Source: an uncultured bacterium (GTDB lineage: Bacteria > Patescibacteriota > Minisyncoccia > Phycocordibacterales > PALSA-1337). From it: DNA of 42,951 nt. The notes under the pieces are model-generated. The model ran no database searches and was not told the origin of the DNA. It saw nothing but the letters and a program-made list of their open reading frames with translations. The stretch covers positions 1 through 42,951 of the forward strand of contig CAIMKX010000020.1 in assembly GCA_903842025.1 (NCBI GenBank). Reading direction: 5' to 3'. The position numbers and the translations under genes were made by a program. Positions 16,059 to 23,177 of the stretch are shown one piece after another (within the stretch, counting starts at the first letter, position 1; every line of letters begins with the position of its first letter).

Positions 16059-17990
16059 ATGAATATCATCAGTGTCATTCCACTGGATAAGGCCAAAATA
16101 GCCTCTGAACTGACATATTTCACATCTTCGGATGTTCCGGTCGGCGCCATCGTTTCCGTGCCACTGCGATCAAAGAAGATTCAGGCCATTGTGACCGATT
16201 CCAAGCCGGCCGCTGATTACAAGAGCGAGATCAAGACCGCGACGTTCGAAATACGGAAGCTCGATGAGGTCAAAGCAACCCTTTTTTTTCCGCAGTCCTT
16301 CATCGAAGCCTGCAAAATATTGGCCGACCACTATGCGACGACTATCGGCGCCGTCATCGACACTTTAGTCTCCGATTCCATTCTCGCCAATATCGGCCAG
16401 ATCGCCCCACCGCTTCCCGGCCAGCCGAGTTTGGCCCTCTCAGCCAAGAAGAAAGATTGGCGGCCGTCGCTCGCCATGCAAGGCGACGAAGCCGACCGGA
16501 TGAGTTCCTGGCGGAGCCTGATCAGGCAGGAATTCGCCAAGAAGAAATCCTTGGCGATCTACGCGCCGGCGATCGAGGATTGCGACAGCCTGTTCAAAAG
16601 CCTGGAAAAAGGCATCGAGGGCTATATTTTCCGCCTTGACGGAAGTCAGACGCCGAAAAAAGTGGCGGCCCAATGGAAAGCGATTTCCGAAACCGAGCAT
16701 CCGGTCGTCATCATCGCCACCGGCTCGTTTTCTCTACTGCCTCGCGGCGATATCGAGACAGTCGGGATCGAGCGGGAAAACGGCCGCGGTTGGATCTCTC
16801 AACGCTCGCCATGCCTCGACCTCCGTCATGCCTTGGAGACGATCGGACGGATGAGGGCCCAAACCGTTATTTTGGCCGACATCATGCTCCGCACCGAGAC
16901 GCTCTTCCGGGTCGAACACGGCGAGATCGAACACGGCTCACCTTTCAAGTGGCGCTCCGTCTCTTTGGCCAAGGATTCATTATTGGACATGAAGAAGAAA
17001 GCGACGTTCAATCCCGGATCCAAAGAGGAAAAAGCCGAATTCAGGGTGTTTTCCCCGGAATTGGAATCGCTCATAAGGGTCAACAATCAAGAGAGCACCC
17101 ACCTCTTCATCATAACCGTTCGGCGCGGCCATTCACCCATGACCGTTTGCGCCGACTGCCAAACGATCGTCATCTGCAAACAATGCTCGGCGCCGGTCGT
17201 TCTCCACACCTCGCAGGGATCCGGCAAGAATTATTTCATGTGCCATCATTGCGGCGAGAGAAGATCCGCTGATGAGAATTGTATTCTTTGCGGCGGCTGG
17301 CGCCTGGTGCCGCTGGGCATTGGGATAGACAAGGTTCAAGAGGAGATCAAGACGAAGTTTCCGGGTATAGACGTCTTCAGGATCGACTCTGAGTCGACGA
17401 AGAGTGAGAAGCAGATCAAGGAAGCCATGCGGAAGTTCCGCGAAAAGCCCGGTAGCATTCTCCTTGGCACGGAATTGGCCTTGAATTATCTCAATGAAAA
17501 AGTCGACCATGCGGCCATAACTTCCCTCGATTCCCTCTTCACCTTGCCGGATTTCCGTATCCAGGAAAAAATCATGTACTTGATAGTTCGCCTCCGCAGT
17601 TTGGCGACGAGATCCATCCTGACCCAAACTCGCCGACCGGAAGAAAAGGTCTTCGAATACGGGCTCAAAGGAAACTTGAGCGACTTTTACAAAGCGACGC
17701 TCGATGAGCGCCGGCAATATGGCTATCCGCCATATTCGGTCCTGGTCAAGATAACGATCGAAGGCAAAAAGGACGAAATTGCCAAATCAATGGCTGACTT
17801 GGAGAGACTTTTTGAACCAAAAGTGATCGACATTTTTCCCGCCTTCACATCGACGGTCAAGGGCAAATCGGTCATCCACGGCCTCATCAAGATCCCCCGA
17901 AGCGACTGGCCGGACTCTGAATTGATCAAGAAATTGAGAATGCTGTCACCGGAGTTTTCCGTAAAAATCAATCCTGAGAGTTTGCTGTAA
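16059..17990 (+). CDS. priA: PriA-like primosomal protein lacking helicase motifs
   Basis: PriA restarts stalled forks through a 3'-DNA-binding domain and a DEAH helicase. Here the N-terminal domain is recognisable (VPVGAIVSVPLRSKKIQAIV) and the eight zinc cysteines are kept (CADC, CKQC, CHHC, CILC). So are SLDSLFTLPDFRIQEK and the C-terminal YGYPPYSVLVKI. The ATPase is not: no GxTGSGKT appears near residues 130-200, the DEEH position reads ERENG, the GSATP position reads ADIMLRT, and QVAGRAGR is replaced by IVRLRSLATR. At 643 aa the length is near normal, so this is divergence, not truncation. I infer a structural, non-helicase role, as for some actinobacterial homologues. ATG at 16059 is preferred to the TTG at 16041. 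Confidence 0.85.
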   Translation: MNIISVIPLDKAKIASELTYFTSSDVPVGAIVSVPLRSKKIQAIVTDSKPAADYKSEIKTATFEIRKLDEVKATLFFPQSFIEACKILADHYATTIGAVIDTLVSDSILANIGQIAPPLPGQPSLALSAKKKDWRPSLAMQGDEADRMSSWRSLIRQEFAKKKSLAIYAPAIEDCDSLFKSLEKGIEGYIFRLDGSQTPKKVAAQWKAISETEHPVVIIATGSFSLLPRGDIETVGIERENGRGWISQRSPCLDLRHALETIGRMRAQTVILADIMLRTETLFRVEHGEIEHGSPFKWRSVSLAKDSLLDMKKKATFNPGSKEEKAEFRVFSPELESLIRVNNQESTHLFIITVRRGHSPMTVCADCQTIVICKQCSAPVVLHTSQGSGKNYFMCHHCGERRSADENCILCGGWRLVPLGIGIDKVQEEIKTKFPGIDVFRIDSESTKSEKQIKEAMRKFREKPGSILLGTELALNYLNEKVDHAAITSLDSLFTLPDFRIQEKIMYLIVRLRSLATRSILTQTRRPEEKVFEYGLKGNLSDFYKATLDERRQYGYPPYSVLVKITIEGKKDEIAKSMADLERLFEPKVIDIFPAFTSTVKGKSVIHGLIKIPRSDWPDSELIKKLRMLSPEFSVKINPESLL

Positions 17991-18016
17991 CCCCCTTTCT
18001 CTGTTATAGTTTTGCC

Positions 18017-18553
18017 ATGAAAGAGATAATCCAACGCGAACATCCTGTCCTGCGGGAAACGGCCAAATCAGTGCCGATCGAGGATATCCGGTCTGACAAG
18101 ATCAAGGCCATCATTGCCAATCTGAGCCAGGCCATGTCGCTACAGAAAGACGGTGTGGCCATTGCCGCCCCGCAGATCGGGGAAAATCTGAGGATCTTCG
18201 TCATTTCCGCCAGACTATTGAAACAAGCCGACAAATCCTACAAAGGCGACGGCAAGACCGACTTGGTCTTCATCAACCCAGAGATCATTAAAGCCTCCAA
18301 AGAAAAGAAACCTGTCGAAGAAGGTTGCCTTTCCGTCCGCTGGCTCTATGGTAAAGTCCGCCGATCAGTCCGCGTAACGTTACAGGCTTACAATGAAAAT
18401 GGTGAGAAGATCGAGCGTGGCGCTTCCGGACTTTTGGCCCAAATATTCCAGCATGAGGTCGACCATTTGAACGGCATCCTATTTACCGACAAGGCCAAGG
18501 AAGTCTGGGAGATGAGCCCGGAGGAAGTGGCGGAGATGCAGAAAGCGCAGTAG
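18017..18553 (+). CDS. def: peptide deformylase
   Basis: Removes the formyl group from nascent N-terminal methionine. The 178-aa protein carries motif 1 as GVAIAAPQIG (residues 47-56, with Ala in place of the usual second Gly), motif 2 EEGCLSV with metal ligand Cys104, and motif 3 QHEVDHLNG with His146, Glu147 and His150. TTATAG lies 7 nt before the ATG, with TTGCTG 16 bp upstream. It heads a two-gene set with fmt, 50 nt downstream, matching their linked functions. Confidence 0.96.
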   Translation: MKEIIQREHPVLRETAKSVPIEDIRSDKIKAIIANLSQAMSLQKDGVAIAAPQIGENLRIFVISARLLKQADKSYKGDGKTDLVFINPEIIKASKEKKPVEEGCLSVRWLYGKVRRSVRVTLQAYNENGEKIERGASGLLAQIFQHEVDHLNGILFTDKAKEVWEMSPEEVAEMQKAQ

Positions 18554-18603
18554 TAATTAGATATTAGTAATTAGAGGTAAGAGTTAAGAGGTTAGAGATA
18601 AGA

Positions 18604-19521
18604 ATGAAAATAACAAATATGAATAATCCGGCGCAGATTAAGTTCGCTTTCTTCGGGTCTTCGAGGCTTTCAATAATAGTCTTGGATGAATTGGCGAAAC
18701 GTGGAATAATTCCCGGCTTAATCATATCAGGTCCAGATAAACCCAAAGATCGCGGACATGAATTACATCCGAACATCGTAAAAGAGTACGCTTTAAAAAA
18801 CAATATTCCCGTTGAGAGTCCTATAAAGCTCGATTCCAATTTCATTGAAAAACTCACTACTACGCTAAAGCTTCGTAGGGCAAGTAAAAGTCAAAGCTGG
18901 GACATATTCCTGGTCGCTTCTTACGGAAAGATTATTCCGAAAACGGTCATAGAATTGCCGACCAAAGGTTCATTGAACATCCACCCTTCCCTTTTGCCGA
19001 AATACCGCGGACCTTCGCCATTACCAAGCACTATTCTCGATGATCAGAAAAGAACAGGTGTAACAATTATGAAAATGGATGAACAAATGGATCATGGGCC
19101 GATCGTTGCCCAAAAGGAAATATTAATCACTGAATGGCCGACTTATGAAGATTATGAGGAAATGATGGCTCGCGAGGGTGCGCGTCTATTCGCTGATACT
19201 ATCACCGAATTCATCAGCGGCAATATTGAACTAATCGAACAGGATCACGCCGCAGCTACATTTACTAAAAAAATAGTCAAGGATGATGCCCTACTTAACC
19301 TATCAGATGATGCCTATTTGAATTTCCGCAAAATCCAGGCCTTTCATGAATGGCCACAGGCATTTTTCTTCCTTGAACACCGCGGCCGCCAGATTCGGGT
19401 TAAGGTCACCGAAGCAGTCTTTGAAAGCGGCCAGCTCCAAATTTTGCGAGTTATTCCCGAGGGCGGCAAGGAAATGGGCTATACAGACTTCAAAAGAGGA
19501 TATGGGGTGAGTGCAAAGTGA
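18604..19521 (+). CDS. fmt: methionyl-tRNA formyltransferase
   Basis: Formylates initiator Met-tRNA using 10-formyl-tetrahydrofolate. The hydrolase fold begins FAFFGSSRLSIIVLDEL, with the SLLP motif in LNIHPSLLPKYRGPSPL and the catalytic Asp in DEQMDHGPIVAQ; the C-terminal tRNA-binding domain follows from about residue 205. Length 305 aa is typical. The first six residues are poorly conserved; an ATG at 18622 is an alternative start. The gap after def is an A/G-rich string of GAGGTAAGAGTTAAG-type words like that near hpf. Confidence 0.95.
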   Translation: MKITNMNNPAQIKFAFFGSSRLSIIVLDELAKRGIIPGLIISGPDKPKDRGHELHPNIVKEYALKNNIPVESPIKLDSNFIEKLTTTLKLRRASKSQSWDIFLVASYGKIIPKTVIELPTKGSLNIHPSLLPKYRGPSPLPSTILDDQKRTGVTIMKMDEQMDHGPIVAQKEILITEWPTYEDYEEMMAREGARLFADTITEFISGNIELIEQDHAAATFTKKIVKDDALLNLSDDAYLNFRKIQAFHEWPQAFFFLEHRGRQIRVKVTEAVFESGQLQILRVIPEGGKEMGYTDFKRGYGVSAK

Positions 19522-19548
19522 AAAATGCAAAGTGCAAAGTTGTTCGTC

Positions 19549-19730
19549 TGTCATTCCCGCGAAGGCGGGAATCCAGGATAAAACTCAAAATCCAAATGAC
19601 CAATGACAAATCAATGTCAAAGTCCAAAATCCAACTTTTGACATTTGAGCTTTGGATTTAATTGGAAATTTGTCATTTGGATTTTGTCATTAGTGTTCAA
19701 CACTGGATTCCCGCCTTCGCGGGAATGACA
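19549..19730. repeat. REP-like inverted pair with a 126-bp centre
   Basis: Units 19549-19576 and 19703-19730 face each other across 126 bp. The centre is low-complexity sequence made of CAAA/TCCA words with its own inverted match (CAAAATCCAAATGAC near 19587, complement near 19673). There is no ORF inside. This is the longest empty copy in the window. Confidence 0.88.
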
Positions 19731-19749
19731 AAGAAACACATACTTTACA

Positions 19750-19926
19750 TTATTTGAATACCGCGGCGTTGGCGGCCGTGAAGTTGTCCCCGATGATCAT
19801 CGCCTTTTCCGTAAAATAGTACAGGGCCAGCCAGTAACAACAGACGGCGGCAAAAGCGATGCACAAAGCGGTGTTAACGTGTTGCTTTGCCGCGGACATA
19901 TCCAAAAATGAGGCTGATGAGTCCAT
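19750..19926 (-). CDS. 58-aa single-span membrane protein downstream of hpf
   Basis: The frame reads MDSSASFLDMSAAK, then a hydrophobic segment LCIAFAAVCCYWLALYYF with two adjacent cysteines, then a polar tail ending AAVFK. Its ATG is 9 nt beyond the hpf stop on the same strand, so it is probably co-transcribed. I recognise no family. Co-transcription with a ribosome hibernation factor hints at a stress or stationary-phase role, but this is inference only. Confidence 0.55.
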   Translation of the reverse strand: MDSSASFLDMSAAKQHVNTALCIAFAAVCCYWLALYYFTEKAMIIGDNFTAANAAVFK

Positions 19927-19935
19927 GTGATTGTA

Positions 19936-20322
19936 TTAGATGACCGTGCCGTCCTTGCCCCATGGCCAAAGACCCTTGAGAGCGTTCTTGACCAGGACGC
20001 CGCTCCTTCTCACAAGCGATACTTTTTTCCCTTTACCGGCGCGCAACTCCTGCATGATCTCATCCCGAACGCCGTCGATGGCGCTGTAAAGATCGCCTTT
20101 TTCCGAACTGGCGTAAGCGTTCTTGGCTACGCCGACGATATGGATCTCAGCCTTGAAGATCTCGCCCTTGTTGTGGTGCGCCGTGGTCCTGGCCAATTCG
20201 ACATCGCACTGGACGGTGGGATCGTGCGCCAATATTTCGGAGATCTTCGTCAAACGCTTGTTCGTGTATTCGGAAATCGAAGGGGTCAAAGTGATGTTGG
20301 TGGTCTTGATGTTGATGTTCAT
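19936..20322 (-). CDS. hpf: ribosome hibernation promoting factor, HPF/RaiA family
   Basis: Binds the 30S decoding centre to inactivate ribosomes during starvation. The 128-aa chain follows the family pattern: MNINIKTTNITLTPSISEYTNKRLTKI, then HHNKGEIFKAEIHI, and DLYSAIDGVRDEIMQELRAGKGK, with a short basic tail. It has the short form without the C-terminal dimerisation domain of long HPF. Upstream lie tandem GAGGTAA repeats instead of an evident Shine-Dalgarno site. Confidence 0.92.
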   Translation of the reverse strand: MNINIKTTNITLTPSISEYTNKRLTKISEILAHDPTVQCDVELARTTAHHNKGEIFKAEIHIVGVAKNAYASSEKGDLYSAIDGVRDEIMQELRAGKGKKVSLVRRSGVLVKNALKGLWPWGKDGTVI

Positions 20323-20333
20323 GGTGATTAAAA

Positions 20334-20380
20334 GTTAGAGGTAAGAGGTAAGAGGTAAGAAGTAAGAAGTAAGAAGTTAG
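20334..20380. repeat. tandem heptamer repeat upstream of hpf
   Basis: Three GAGGTAA-type and two GAAGTAA-type heptamers in a row. Related but less regular sequence lies between def and fmt (18556-18603). Purpose unknown. Confidence 0.6.
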
Positions 20381-20512
20381 ATATTTGATAATAGAAATCA
20401 TTCACAACCAAGTCCTGTGGTATATTAACATAATCGGCAAAAGATTGGCGACTGTATTATTTACGGTTTGATACCAAAACTGGTGCATTGCGCGATGTAA
20501 AGACTTTCAAAG

Positions 20513-20731
20513 TTAATCCAAATCAACGGAAAGCAGCTTGCTCGGCGAATGATGGCCGTTAATGATCCTGACGGCCGCGCCCGGATGCAAACCCTTCACA
20601 ATCTCCACAATCCGCCTGTTGGCGCTGTTGCCCTTGGCGGCCTCTTTTACCCTGATCTCGAAATGGTCGGATGAAATCTTCTTGATCTCTTCTTTCTTCT
20701 GGCCCGGATAGGCTTTGACGTGAATATACAT
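20513..20731 (-). CDS. DUF167 / YggU-family protein
   Basis: The 72-aa product matches the UPF0235 pattern: VKAYPGQKKEEI, FEIRVKEAAKGNSANRRIVEIV and VRIINGHHSPSKLLSVD. The fold is small and conserved in bacteria and eukaryotes; the molecular role is not established. It is slightly short for the family. No neighbour gives a further clue. Confidence 0.85.
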   Translation of the reverse strand: MYIHVKAYPGQKKEEIKKISSDHFEIRVKEAAKGNSANRRIVEIVKGLHPGAAVRIINGHHSPSKLLSVDLD

Positions 20732-20840
20732 GACTTTGATTTCATCCCTCGGATGTGTTACATTTTCTCATGTCGGAATGGCAAAAGATAGGATATTGTT
20801 GAAATAGTTTTTTTGATTTCAGAGATAATTAATTCAATAT

Positions 20841-20912
20841 TCCGGGATAGCTCAGCGGTAGAGCGATCGCCTGTTAAGCGATTGGTCGCAGGTTCGAATC
20901 CTGCTCCCGGAG
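20841..20912 (+). tRNA. tRNA-Asn (GTT)
   Basis: Acceptor TCCGGGA pairs with TCCCGGA, D arm GCTC/GAGC, anticodon stem ATCGC/GCGAT around the loop CTGTTAA with anticodon GTT, variable TGGTC, and T arm GCAGG/CCTGC with loop TTCGAAT. The discriminator is G and the following CA is not a full encoded CCA. All arms pair perfectly, so it should be functional. Confidence 0.97.
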
Positions 20913-20915
20913 CAC

Positions 20916-20944
20916 TTGACATTACATATAAAATATGCTATGCT
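20916..20944 (+). promoter_or_regulatory. strong promoter upstream of the secreted-protein gene
   Basis: TTGACA (20916-20921), 17 bp, TATGCT (20939-20944), beginning 3 nt after the tRNA. A start near 20951 would give a leader of about 115 nt. Confidence 0.65.
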
Positions 20945-20984
20945 TGTATCGGCATAGTTATTTGACATGTTATATTCCCTTTGA

Positions 20985-21024
20985 CCGCAGATTTGAGGGC
21001 TTTTCTGAGCTCTTAAATATGCGG
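20985..21024 (+). other. imperfect hairpin in the leader of the 21067 gene
   Basis: CCGCAGATTTGAGGGCT can pair with most of AGCTCTTAAATATGCGG, leaving several mismatches and a short loop. It lies within the predicted 5' leader. Could be a regulatory structure or chance. Confidence 0.3.
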
Positions 21025-21066
21025 CCAAACACAACCGCATAAAACAATACAATCGAAAGTCACTCT

Positions 21067-21576
21067 GTGAAAATCAAAAGCATTCTTGTTACTGTTCTCC
21101 TATCTCTCACCATTGGCGGCTCCGTATTCGCTGCGGACATTGACACCACCGATCTGGTCTATCGGGTCAAGATCGCCAATCTTGAGCCGTTGCGTCAGGC
21201 CATGCTGGCCGAGGCCAAGGTCACCGTCACTGTGAATGGTGAGACTACCCTTCCAGTGAAGGTCGGGTTGGTGGAATACACGATCACGGTCTGGGGCAAG
21301 GAAAGGCCACAGGTGAGTATCAGGATCGACGACACCGAGTTCATTTCCTTTTGTGACTCGCCTAGCGAGCTGCAACGGGTAAAAGTGTGGTCGATCTCCA
21401 ACCCGAAGTCTCAGATGTATGAGCTCACGGCCAAGAGAATTGATTACTCGGAAAGCGACCTACCGGCAGACAAAAGGTGGGAATTCAAAACTTGGGCTGA
21501 TGCCAAAGTCAGGTGGGATAAGCTCACAAACATTTTCGCGGCTATCCGCGAGAAATTCGAAGTTGTGGTCAAGTGA
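21067..21576 (+). CDS. hypothetical secreted protein
   Basis: The 169-aa product starts at a GTG and has a clear type I signal peptide: MKIKS, a hydrophobic core ILVTVLLSLTIGG, and VFA before the predicted cleavage at ADID. The mature part looks beta-rich, with a single Cys in SFCDSPSE and no catalytic motif I can name. It has its own strong promoter, a long leader with a weak GAAAG site and a very stable terminator. Family unknown. Confidence 0.75.
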   Translation: MKIKSILVTVLLSLTIGGSVFAADIDTTDLVYRVKIANLEPLRQAMLAEAKVTVTVNGETTLPVKVGLVEYTITVWGKERPQVSIRIDDTEFISFCDSPSELQRVKVWSISNPKSQMYELTAKRIDYSESDLPADKRWEFKTWADAKVRWDKLTNIFAAIREKFEVVVK

Positions 21577-21587
21577 CCGCAACTGCA

Positions 21588-21626
21588 CCCGTCGAGAGGA
21601 CTCGTCCTCTCGACGGGTTTCTCTTT
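21588..21626 (+). terminator. intrinsic terminator, 13-bp stem
   Basis: Exact arms 21588-21600 and 21605-21617 (CCCGTCGAGAGGA and complement) with a CTCG loop, followed by TTTCTCTTTT. Confidence 0.88.
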
Positions 21627-21688
21627 TATATCATCAAACGAGTTCTTACTTCGTTCAGCATGTGGAGCAGTATTATCTCTATTCAAAA

Positions 21689-21718
21689 TATACAAATCAT
21701 TCAAAATTTTGCTATACT
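21689..21718 (+). promoter_or_regulatory. promoter of the structured RNA
   Basis: TATACA (21689-21694), 18 bp, TATACT (21713-21718). The expected start 7 nt downstream coincides with the first base of the closing stem of the RNA at 21724. Confidence 0.55.
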
Positions 21719-21723
21719 TTCAT

Positions 21724-21970
21724 TCGGAATAGCGAGAATTGGTATTTTCAAGCTTCGCTTGGAACGGGGGTTGTGAATTAAGTCCGTCACCCGCCATTGT
21801 GCGGTGAATCGCTCGAAAGGGCGAAGGAGCGGTTAAAAGCAACGACTGGCTTAAGGGTGTACCAAGAACCCATTTGGGAGGCGAACGAAGGGTTAGAAAG
21901 GCGACGAAATCCTTTCTTTCTTCAAGTACCTGGCTATTCCGACAAAAAACTCTCATTTTGAGAGTTTTTT
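21724..21970 (+). ncRNA. unassigned structured RNA of about 220 nt with its own terminator
   Basis: No protein frame is convincing here, but the sequence folds extensively. A closing stem TCGGAATAGC (21724-21733) pairs with 21933-21942, and an inner GGTATTT (21741-21747) with AAGTACC (21924-21930). Hairpins follow: CAAGC/GCTTG (21749-21761), CACCCGC/GCGGTG (21788-21806), TCGCTC-GAAA-GGGCGA (21809-21824, GNRA tetraloop), GAACCC/GGGTT (21866-21894) and AGAAAGG/CCTTTCT (21895-21917). A long helix TTAAGTCCGTC (21778-21788) with 21844-21854 has one mismatch. I compared it by eye with RNase P, tmRNA, SRP and 6S RNA. The AAGTCCG/GGCTTA pairing recalls RNase P helix P4, but the flanking consensus and size do not fit, and the others fail too. 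Confidence 0.7.
21944..21970 (+). terminator. terminator of the structured RNA
   Basis: AAAAAACTCTCA (21944-21955) and its exact complement 21959-21970 around a TTT loop, starting 2 nt after the closing stem; the A-rich side makes it potentially bidirectional. Confidence 0.85.
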
Positions 21971-22109
21971 GTTGAAAATAACACCGAATAAATGACCGGG
22001 GATTCCTTAAAAGAGGTTCTAGCGTCCTCTAGCCAGTGGAGCAGATATTTGCAAATATTGCGGCAGATGTATAATGGTGTTAGCTTATCAATCTAATCTC
22101 ATCAACACC

Positions 22110-22397
22110 ATGGCCGACAATCAAAACAATGAAGATCTCATAAAGAGGGCTGACATCCAGCAAATTGCTGAAAAAGGCAAGAAAATATATGAGCAAATAA
22201 AAGTGGACTATGACCCGAAAGAAAAGGGCAAGTTTTTGGCTATCGATGTAGATACTGAAAAAATCTATCTAGGAAATAACAGTGCGGAAGCTGTAACGCT
22301 CGCCAAGCAAAATCATCCTAACAAAGTCTTCTATGTCGTAAAGATCGGTTTCGATGTCGCCGAAACGATGGCAAAGTCATTCATAGAACACAAATAA
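22110..22397 (+). CDS. small conserved hypothetical protein paired with an aspartic protease
   Basis: The 95-aa soluble product has an N-terminal charged helix and a compact core GKFLAIDVDTEKIYLGNNSAEAV..KVFYVVKIG, similar in pattern to DUF5678-type proteins. The ATG at 22110 is used because the frame start at 22074 lies inside the TATAAT at 22070-22075. The leader is about 27 nt without a Shine-Dalgarno site. It overlaps nothing and ends 1 nt before the retropepsin-like gene, so the two are surely co-transcribed and perhaps act together. Confidence 0.8.
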   Translation: MADNQNNEDLIKRADIQQIAEKGKKIYEQIKVDYDPKEKGKFLAIDVDTEKIYLGNNSAEAVTLAKQNHPNKVFYVVKIGFDVAETMAKSFIEHK

Positions 22398-22398
22398 T

Positions 22399-22764
22399 AT
22401 GGTCAAAGGTGTTTTCACTGAAAATATGCCGCTAATTCCTGTACTTGTAGCTTGGGGCCAATCCGTCCAAGCTCCTTTTGTGATCTTGGATACCGGATTT
22501 ACCGGTGATTTACAAGTCACCCCTGAGATAGCGAAGGAACTAGGTTTGAAAGTCACAGGCGTCATGAATGCTCGTATCGCCAATGGACAGGTTGTAGAAA
22601 TTCCCACCGCTTTGGCTATCGCCGTCATGGAAGGCACGAAAAACTACATTGACGTCTTAATATCTGACAGCATGCCACTCGCAGGTATCAGTTTTCTGTC
22701 AAAATTCAATTACAAAGCAATTGTCGATTGTAAATACAAAACAGTTAATCTTGAAAGGGTGTAA
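22399..22764 (+). CDS. clan AA (retropepsin-like) aspartic protease
   Basis: The 121-aa single-domain protein has the active-site turn VILDTGFTGDLQV (Asp-Thr-Gly followed by the hydrophobic-Gly segment), a flap-like ANGQVVEIPTA, and the C-terminal GISFLSKFNYKAIVDCKYKTV in place of the second lobe's hydrophobic-hydrophobic-Gly motif. It should therefore work as a homodimer. There is no signal or membrane segment, so it is cytoplasmic. The ATG follows the upstream stop by one base. The substrate is unknown; the upstream partner is an obvious candidate. Confidence 0.85.
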   Translation: MVKGVFTENMPLIPVLVAWGQSVQAPFVILDTGFTGDLQVTPEIAKELGLKVTGVMNARIANGQVVEIPTALAIAVMEGTKNYIDVLISDSMPLAGISFLSKFNYKAIVDCKYKTVNLERV

Positions 22765-22781
22765 ACGAAAGGATTATATGA

Positions 22782-23069
22782 CCACCTATTCCACTCAAAA
22801 CATTTAAAGGTATCTGTATTGCTGTCATTCACAGGACAAATGATGACGATGATAAGCTCGTAGTTATTCCGGAAAATACAATGATTACAGATGATGAAAT
22901 ATGTGCCGCGACCAATTTCCAGGAACGTTTTTTCAAATCTGAGATTGTTAGGGCGAAACAGGCACAATTTAAGACAGGGACGTGCTCGTTGATCAACAAC
23001 TTTCATTTACTAAATAGTTTCGAACATCCTTCAGCCCTCGGAGCCGCCAAAATAGCCCTGAAAATATAG
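22782..23069 (+). pseudogene. C-terminal remnant resembling an inorganic pyrophosphatase family
   Basis: The frame is open from just after a TGA (22779-22781) and reads PIPLKTFKGICIAVIHR, DDDDKLVVIPENTMITDDEI and TNFQERFFKSEIV. This is the pattern of the second half of short inorganic-pyrophosphatase-like proteins in which the first half carries NYGYVP and DGEELDAYV. That half is missing and the only in-frame ATG is at 22881. The last 40 residues look like read-through into intergenic sequence. I judge it a decayed fragment. Confidence 0.55.
23019..23044 (+). repeat. 26-nt direct repeat, left copy
   Basis: TTCGAACATC then CTTCAGCCCTCGGAGC. The right copy at 27973-27998 differs at two positions. 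The copies bracket purN and purL. Confidence 0.65.
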
Positions 23070-23080
23070 GGCATTTTTTG
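23055..23080 (+). terminator. small intrinsic terminator
   Basis: GCCCT (23055-23059) and AGGGC (23068-23072) followed by ATTTTTTG. It would end transcription from the protease pair or the remnant before purN. Confidence 0.6.
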
Positions 23081-23177
23081 TCACCCAAAGCAGGATTCGA
23101 ACGTATTGCAAAAATTTACTATTTAATCGATACTGCTTTCAGATTACAGATCAACAAAAACAATATAGGACTTCACA

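Noticed and set aside
1853-19730. CRISPR array from the repeated 28-bp units
   Set aside because: Units are inverted pairs spread over kilobases, not direct repeats with uniform spacers, and no cas gene is present.
20852-21052. 66-codon minus-strand frame reading SRIRTCDQ
   Set aside because: It is the antisense of tRNA-Asn, a familiar source of spurious proteins.
21724-21942. RNase P RNA identity for the structured RNA
   Set aside because: AAGTCCG/GGCTTA fits helix P4 in part, but the GAGGAAAG and ACAGAA consensus elements are missing, the spacing is too short, and over 80 nt follow the 3' strand where RNase P should end.
23080-23110. tRNA-like fragment (GCAGGATTCGAACG) as an attachment site
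   Set aside because: It resembles the T arm of a tRNA in reverse, but the T stem does not pair and no other arm is present.
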